Position numbers and translations under genes: made by a program
Assembly (NCBI GenBank): GCA_002369175.1
Contig: DFES01000217.1
Span: forward strand, 1-11,012
DNA length: 11,012 bases
Source of the DNA: Selenomonadaceae bacterium UBA3796
Lineage (GTDB): Bacteria; Bacillota; Negativicutes; Selenomonadales; Selenomonadaceae
Direction of reading: 5' to 3'
The notes under the pieces: generated by a model
The model's database searches: none
What the model was told of the DNA's origin: nothing
The model's input: the letters and a program-made list of their open reading frames with translations, nothing else
Shown: one piece after another, positions 8,465-11,012 of the stretch
Layout: each line of letters starts with the position of its first letter
Numbering within the stretch: the first letter of the stretch is position 1

Positions 8465-8494
8465 ATTATAACGCAATTGTTCAAGTTTTGCCAA
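8465..8494 (-). promoter_or_regulatory. Sigma-70-type promoter for the LPS/heptose operon
   Basis: Read on the minus strand, TTGGCA (8494-8489) is followed by 18 bases and a perfect TATAAT (8470-8465). Transcription would start near 8458, leaving a leader of about 45 bases before the lptD-like ATG. The -35 box forms the right arm of the palindrome in repeat copy 1, while the last three bases of the -10 come from AT-rich DNA outside the array. In copy 2 the aligned -10 hexamer is TATGAC, so only the copy bordering the operon has a consensus promoter. No experimental start site is known to me. Confidence 0.7.
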
Positions 8495-8677
8495 GGGCAA
8501 AACATTCCGATTAGCGTTTCGACAGGTGTATCCTGTCATAACGCAATTGTTCAAGTTTTGCCAAGGGCAAAACATTCCGATTGGCGTTTCGACAGGTATA
8601 TCCTGTCATAACGCAATTGTTCAAGTTTTGCCAAGGGCAAAACATTCTGATTGGCGTTTCGACAGGTACGCCCTGTC
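8468..8677. repeat. Three tandem copies of a 70-bp unit with two stem-loops each
   Basis: The copies are 8468-8537, 8538-8607 and 8608-8677, exactly 70 bp each and directly abutting. They differ at only a few positions: A/G at 8513, C/T at 8648, and the small loop of the second hairpin. Each unit contains the perfect dyad GTTTTGCC-AAG-GGCAAAAC (8485-8503 in copy 1) and the perfect dyad GACAGG-N5-CCTGTC (8521-8537 in copy 1). It also has a flanking AACGC/GCGTT pair (8470-8474 with 8514-8518) that could enclose the first hairpin. The array fills most of the gap between the envelope-protein gene and the lptD-like gene and overlaps the promoter of the latter. It could be an operator array, a dispersed REP-like family, or leader RNA structure. 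The function is not known. Confidence 0.95.
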
Positions 8678-8693
8678 TACCGATTTACCCATA

Positions 8694-8727
8694 GGGAAAG
8701 CGGCATCCGATTGGATGCCGCTTTCCC
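8694..8727 (-). terminator. GC-rich hairpin after the envelope-protein gene, probable terminator
   Basis: A perfect 15-bp stem GGGAAAGCGGCATCC / GGATGCCGCTTTCCC with a 4-base loop begins 9 bases beyond the TGA at 8738-8736. The AAAGC/GCTTT part looks like a Rho-independent terminator, but the run of T is only three long and is followed by CCC on the minus strand. It may therefore act as a terminator or as a 3'-end stabilising structure. It separates this gene from the repeat array and the next promoter. Confidence 0.65.
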
Positions 8728-8735
8728 CGTATATC

Positions 8736-9662
8736 TCACTTCATTGCCAGGTTCGTCTGAACGCCGTAGAGAGTCTGCTCATTTTTCGTCTGGACGATGA
8801 CCTCCGTGCCCTTCGGAAGCTCTATGTTCTTCCCATTGACAAAGGCTCCGGCAATGATGCCGATCGGCCCCAGAAGCACTATGCCTGCAATGCTGGCACC
8901 GGCTGCCATGGCCAGATTGGTCATTTCCTTTTGCGCCGCCTCTCCCACAAAAGTATCCACATACGTCCCATCGATGGACTTTGTCTTTTCGAACTCAATG
9001 ACAAGCTCCGCATTGCGGCCGAAGTTCTTGGCAGGCTTCACCTTCGTCACCGTGCCCACTCCTTCGGCTCCCTTGACAAAGAGCAGGACATCGTCCACCA
9101 CCACGTCCTCTGCCACGTGATAGGATACCTTGTCACCCACTTTGAGATGCTTCGTGCTGACAGGCTCCGACAGGGCTATTTTCACAAGCGTATCTGCAGG
9201 CACCTGAACCTTGACCATAGGCAGGGTATTTTCGCCAAAAGATGCCTTCGCAAGGTCGTCAATGCGCGTGGAGAAATCTCCTTCGCCCGTCTTGCCCTGA
9301 ATCTCCATTTCCAGATTGGAAATACGCTGCTGCACAGGCTCCGTGCTGACCTCCCTGCGAATATTCCATTGGATGGCATTCAAAAGCGCCTGTTTGGAAG
9401 GTTCCCTGTCATTGATGTAGACTTCATTGTAGATGGCGTCCAGGCGCGCCATCATGCTGCCTGTATTGTGCCTGCCGTTGTAATCCTCTTCCAGACGGCG
9501 GATACGCTCCATGACCGCCCCGGTCTGTTCCGCGCCATAGGTGTCTTTCTCCAGCGCTGCGAGTCGCGGATGTATCGCATCCGACTCCGCTGCCATTGCT
9601 GTACCCATACTGGATACCAGGAATATCGTGCAAATCAATAAGCACATCATCTTTCTCAGCAT
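8736..9662 (-). CDS. Exported protein of unknown function with six 20-residue repeats
   Basis: The 308-residue product starts with a signal peptide (MLRKMMCLLICTIFLVSS, cleavage about A24 after AMA). Residues 33-152 form six contiguous 20-residue repeats with the pattern R-[LI]-x-x-[LI]-E...G(11)...G/P(16), likely helical. Residues about 153-230 look beta-rich (VPADTLVKIALSEPVS, VGDKVSYHVAEDV, LLFVKGAEGVGTVTKV). A glycine-rich hydrophobic stretch follows near 250-275 (AAGASIAGIVLLGPIGIIAG), and the end is GTEVIVQTKNEQTLYGV. It probably sits in the periplasm or is anchored in the envelope. The ATG at 9662 is preceded by GGAGG at 8 bases, overlapping the end of the transporter gene by none (16-base gap); an extension upstream would bury the signal peptide. 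I do not recognise a function. A similar hydrophobic-loop C-terminus occurs in other exported proteins of diderm Firmicutes, as far as I recall. Confidence 0.82.
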   Translation of the reverse strand: MLRKMMCLLICTIFLVSSMGTAMAAESDAIHPRLAALEKDTYGAEQTGAVMERIRRLEEDYNGRHNTGSMMARLDAIYNEVYINDREPSKQALLNAIQWNIRREVSTEPVQQRISNLEMEIQGKTGEGDFSTRIDDLAKASFGENTLPMVKVQVPADTLVKIALSEPVSTKHLKVGDKVSYHVAEDVVVDDVLLFVKGAEGVGTVTKVKPAKNFGRNAELVIEFEKTKSIDGTYVDTFVGEAAQKEMTNLAMAAGASIAGIVLLGPIGIIAGAFVNGKNIELPKGTEVIVQTKNEQTLYGVQTNLAMK

Positions 9663-9678
9663 AGCCAAAGCCTCCTTC

Positions 9679-10614
9679 TTACACATGCTGCTGTTCACAG
9701 GTTCTTGCCTGCTCGTAACGGGATACTTTCGTTTCCTCCACGTGATCGTTCACCGGTTCCGGATGAATGAGAACATCCATGGTACCGAAGCCGCCGTTCC
9801 GGATGTTCTGCTCCAATTCATCGCATACGGCATGAACGCGGGATAGGTGCATTGTGCCGTCAAAGAGAACATGAACATCCAAAAGCTTATAGGAGCCGGA
9901 TTTCCTGGTTCGCAGGCAGTGAAAGCCCTTGACCTCGGGAACTTCGGCTATGATTTCGCCAATGCGGGCCTCTTCCTCTTCCGGCAGGCTCGCATCCGTG
10001 AGCTGCAACGCAGAATCCCGCACCATGTTCCAACCGGCACGGAAAATGATTCCTGCCACAAAAATAGCAATGACAGGATCCAGCCAGCTCCATCCCGTCA
10101 GCTTCATCAGGACAAGACCCATAAGAACTCCCACGGATGTCCAGATATCCGCCTGCAAATGCAGCCCATCCGCCTCCAAGGCCTGAGAGCCGGTTTTTCG
10201 CGCCACATGGATCAGTCGACGGGATACGATGAAATTCACGAGAACAGACACCAGCATAATGACGATGCCGTACCCCAATTCCTCCGGCACACGGGCTTCC
10301 TGGAACTTCCCCACCGCCTCGGCAACGATGCCGACCGCCGCCCCGACAATCAGAAGCGCTTCTACCGCTGCAGAGAGGTTCTCAAACTTCCCGTGTCCGT
10401 AGTCGTGCTCCAGATCCGGCGGCATGACGGACTTCCGCACCGCCCAAAAAGCGATGATGGCCGCCATGAGATCCGTTCCGGAATGAAGCGCCTCCGATAC
10501 GAGGCTCACCGCCCCCACATAAAGCCCCACTGCGAGCTTCAGCAGAACCAGCACTGTATTGGATACGATGGACAGCCAGGCTGTCCTCTTCTTCAAGACA
10601 TCAAGCTCTCCCAT
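9679..10614 (-). CDS. Cation diffusion facilitator (CDF) family metal efflux transporter, probably Zn2+
   Basis: The 311-residue inner-membrane antiporter is predicted to export a divalent metal in exchange for protons. Six transmembrane helices span about 12-200, with metal-site motifs HSGTD in helix 2 (H44, D48) and HLQAD in helix 5 (H152, D156). This HxxxD/HxxxD pairing is associated with zinc selectivity in the CDF family. The conserved HDYGHGKFE loop (about 70-78) is present. The cytoplasmic C-domain (about 205-290) contains the GFHCLRTRKSG and LLDVHVLFD segments of the dimerisation fold and ends HVEETKVSRYEQ with His/Cys-rich residues. The start was placed at the ATG at 10614, 6 bases after GGAGG; a GTG two codons earlier overlaps that site. 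It lies just downstream of a terminator hairpin and is followed by the repeat-containing exported protein, possibly co-transcribed. Confidence 0.93.
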   Translation of the reverse strand: MGELDVLKKRTAWLSIVSNTVLVLLKLAVGLYVGAVSLVSEALHSGTDLMAAIIAFWAVRKSVMPPDLEHDYGHGKFENLSAAVEALLIVGAAVGIVAEAVGKFQEARVPEELGYGIVIMLVSVLVNFIVSRRLIHVARKTGSQALEADGLHLQADIWTSVGVLMGLVLMKLTGWSWLDPVIAIFVAGIIFRAGWNMVRDSALQLTDASLPEEEEARIGEIIAEVPEVKGFHCLRTRKSGSYKLLDVHVLFDGTMHLSRVHAVCDELEQNIRNGGFGTMDVLIHPEPVNDHVEETKVSRYEQARTCEQQHV

Positions 10615-10628
10615 GCACACCCTCCGGG

Positions 10629-10659
10629 AAACAAAAGAGCCACCCCATGGGGAAGGCCC
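10629..10659 (-). terminator. Rho-independent terminator after the secreted-protein gene
   Basis: On the minus strand GGGCC-TT-CCC(CATG)GGG-T-GGCTC folds into a bulged stem (one G-U pair) followed by TTTTGTTT. It starts 2 bases after the TAG at 10664-10662. The T-rich tail is only on the minus-strand side, fixing its direction. It ends 4 bases before the Shine-Dalgarno of the transporter gene, so either read-through or a promoter inside the upstream gene must supply that transcript. Confidence 0.75.
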
Positions 10660-10661
10660 TT

Positions 10662-11012
10662 CTACGACAGCGAAAAAATATATTCCACAATGATGCTCAT
10701 GGGAGACAGCTCCCCGTAAGGCATGGGAACATTCGGCCCTGTGGCGGACTCCAGCACTTGTTTCGTATCATACTGGATCACCTGAGAATCCAGTATACGG
10801 TAACGTCGCTCCCCTGCATCGAAGTTCATGGTATAGAGAAACATCCGGTTTGCGGCAGCTTTCTTGACTGCAATACGGGCATTCACCACTTTATCGCTCT
10901 CAAAAGCAATGGAATCCACATCCACATAATATCCCGTTGCCCCATTGGAATCCACAAACTGCAAATTCTCCGCCAGACAGACAGGACTCATCAGCGACAA
11001 TGCCATGAACAA
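10662..11012 (-). CDS. Small secreted protein, 5'-truncated by the window edge (possibly surface-adhesin E-like)
   Basis: About 116 residues are visible, open to the right edge; the first visible codon is TTG and the true start is probably outside. The hydrophobic MALSLMSPVCLA followed by ENLQF looks like the end of a signal peptide with cleavage near A14, so the protein is exported. The mature part is about 100 residues: YYVDVDSIAFESDKVVNARI, MNFDAGERRYRILDSQVIQYD, and a closing LSPMSIIVEYIF. This order (YxDxxSI, variable strands, tyrosine-rich middle, PxSxxExIF end) is reminiscent of the small Adhesin_E-type beta proteins found in many diderms. That resemblance is from memory of the pattern and is tentative. 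A terminator follows the stop. No function can be assigned. Confidence 0.7.
   Translation of the reverse strand: MFMALSLMSPVCLAENLQFVDSNGATGYYVDVDSIAFESDKVVNARIAVKKAAANRMFLYTMNFDAGERRYRILDSQVIQYDTKQVLESATGPNVPMPYGELSPMSIIVEYIFSLS

Noticed and set aside
8413..8505. N-terminal extension of the lptD-like protein to an upstream ATG
   Set aside because: The extension would place 31 residues before an obvious signal peptide and overlap the promoter and repeat copy 1. The ATG at 8412 has its own Shine-Dalgarno.
8468..8677. CRISPR array
   Set aside because: The 70-bp copies abut with no unique spacers and are nearly identical along their whole length. No cas gene is nearby.
8402..8700. Plus-strand repeat-encoded peptides across the 70-bp array
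   Set aside because: The unit length is not a multiple of three, so the same DNA is read in different frames in each copy. There is no good ribosome binding site, and the longer frame runs antisense into the exported-protein gene.
10665..10710. Possible promoter for the transporter inside the upstream gene
   Set aside because: A TATATT hexamer is present on the minus strand but no acceptable -35 lies 16-18 bases upstream, and it falls in coding sequence and before a terminator.

Overview
The window reads as chromosomal DNA of a diderm Firmicute, most likely class Negativicutes (Selenomonas or a relative). This is inferred, not proven. It encodes lipopolysaccharide (LPS) machinery (an LptD-type outer-membrane assembly protein, ADP-heptose synthesis, heptosyltransferases) together with a membrane phosphotransferase of the lipoteichoic-acid-synthase type. 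The DNA is moderately GC-rich and densely packed. All ten protein-coding genes lie on the minus strand, so the order of transcription runs from high to low coordinates.

Right part (about 11012 to 8690): a 5'-truncated gene for a small secreted protein ends in a stem-loop terminator. It is followed by a zinc-type cation diffusion facilitator. After a 16-base gap comes an exported protein of unknown function that carries six in-phase 20-residue repeats, closed by a 15-bp GC-rich hairpin.

Middle (8677 to 8413): the only sizeable non-coding stretch holds three perfect-phase tandem copies of a 70-bp unit. Each copy contains two perfect stem-loops. The copy nearest the downstream genes supplies the -35 element of a strong-looking promoter, whose consensus -10 straddles the edge of the array. 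This is the most unusual element in the window.

Left part (8412 to 1): that promoter reads into a tightly packed, largely translationally coupled run of eight genes: lptD-like, a divergent heptose-kinase paralogue, hldC/rfaE2 adenylyltransferase, waaC-like heptosyltransferase, LtaS-like phosphotransferase, a second family-9 glycosyltransferase, a canonical hldE1/hldA kinase, and the start of hldD (epimerase), which runs off the left edge. Together they would make ADP-L-glycero-D-manno-heptose, transfer heptose to the LPS inner core, probably decorate the core or another envelope glycan with a phospho-substituent, and place finished LPS in the outer membrane. The isomerase (GmhA) and phosphatase (GmhB) steps are not in the window.

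No tRNA, rRNA, insertion sequence, CRISPR array or plus-strand gene was found.
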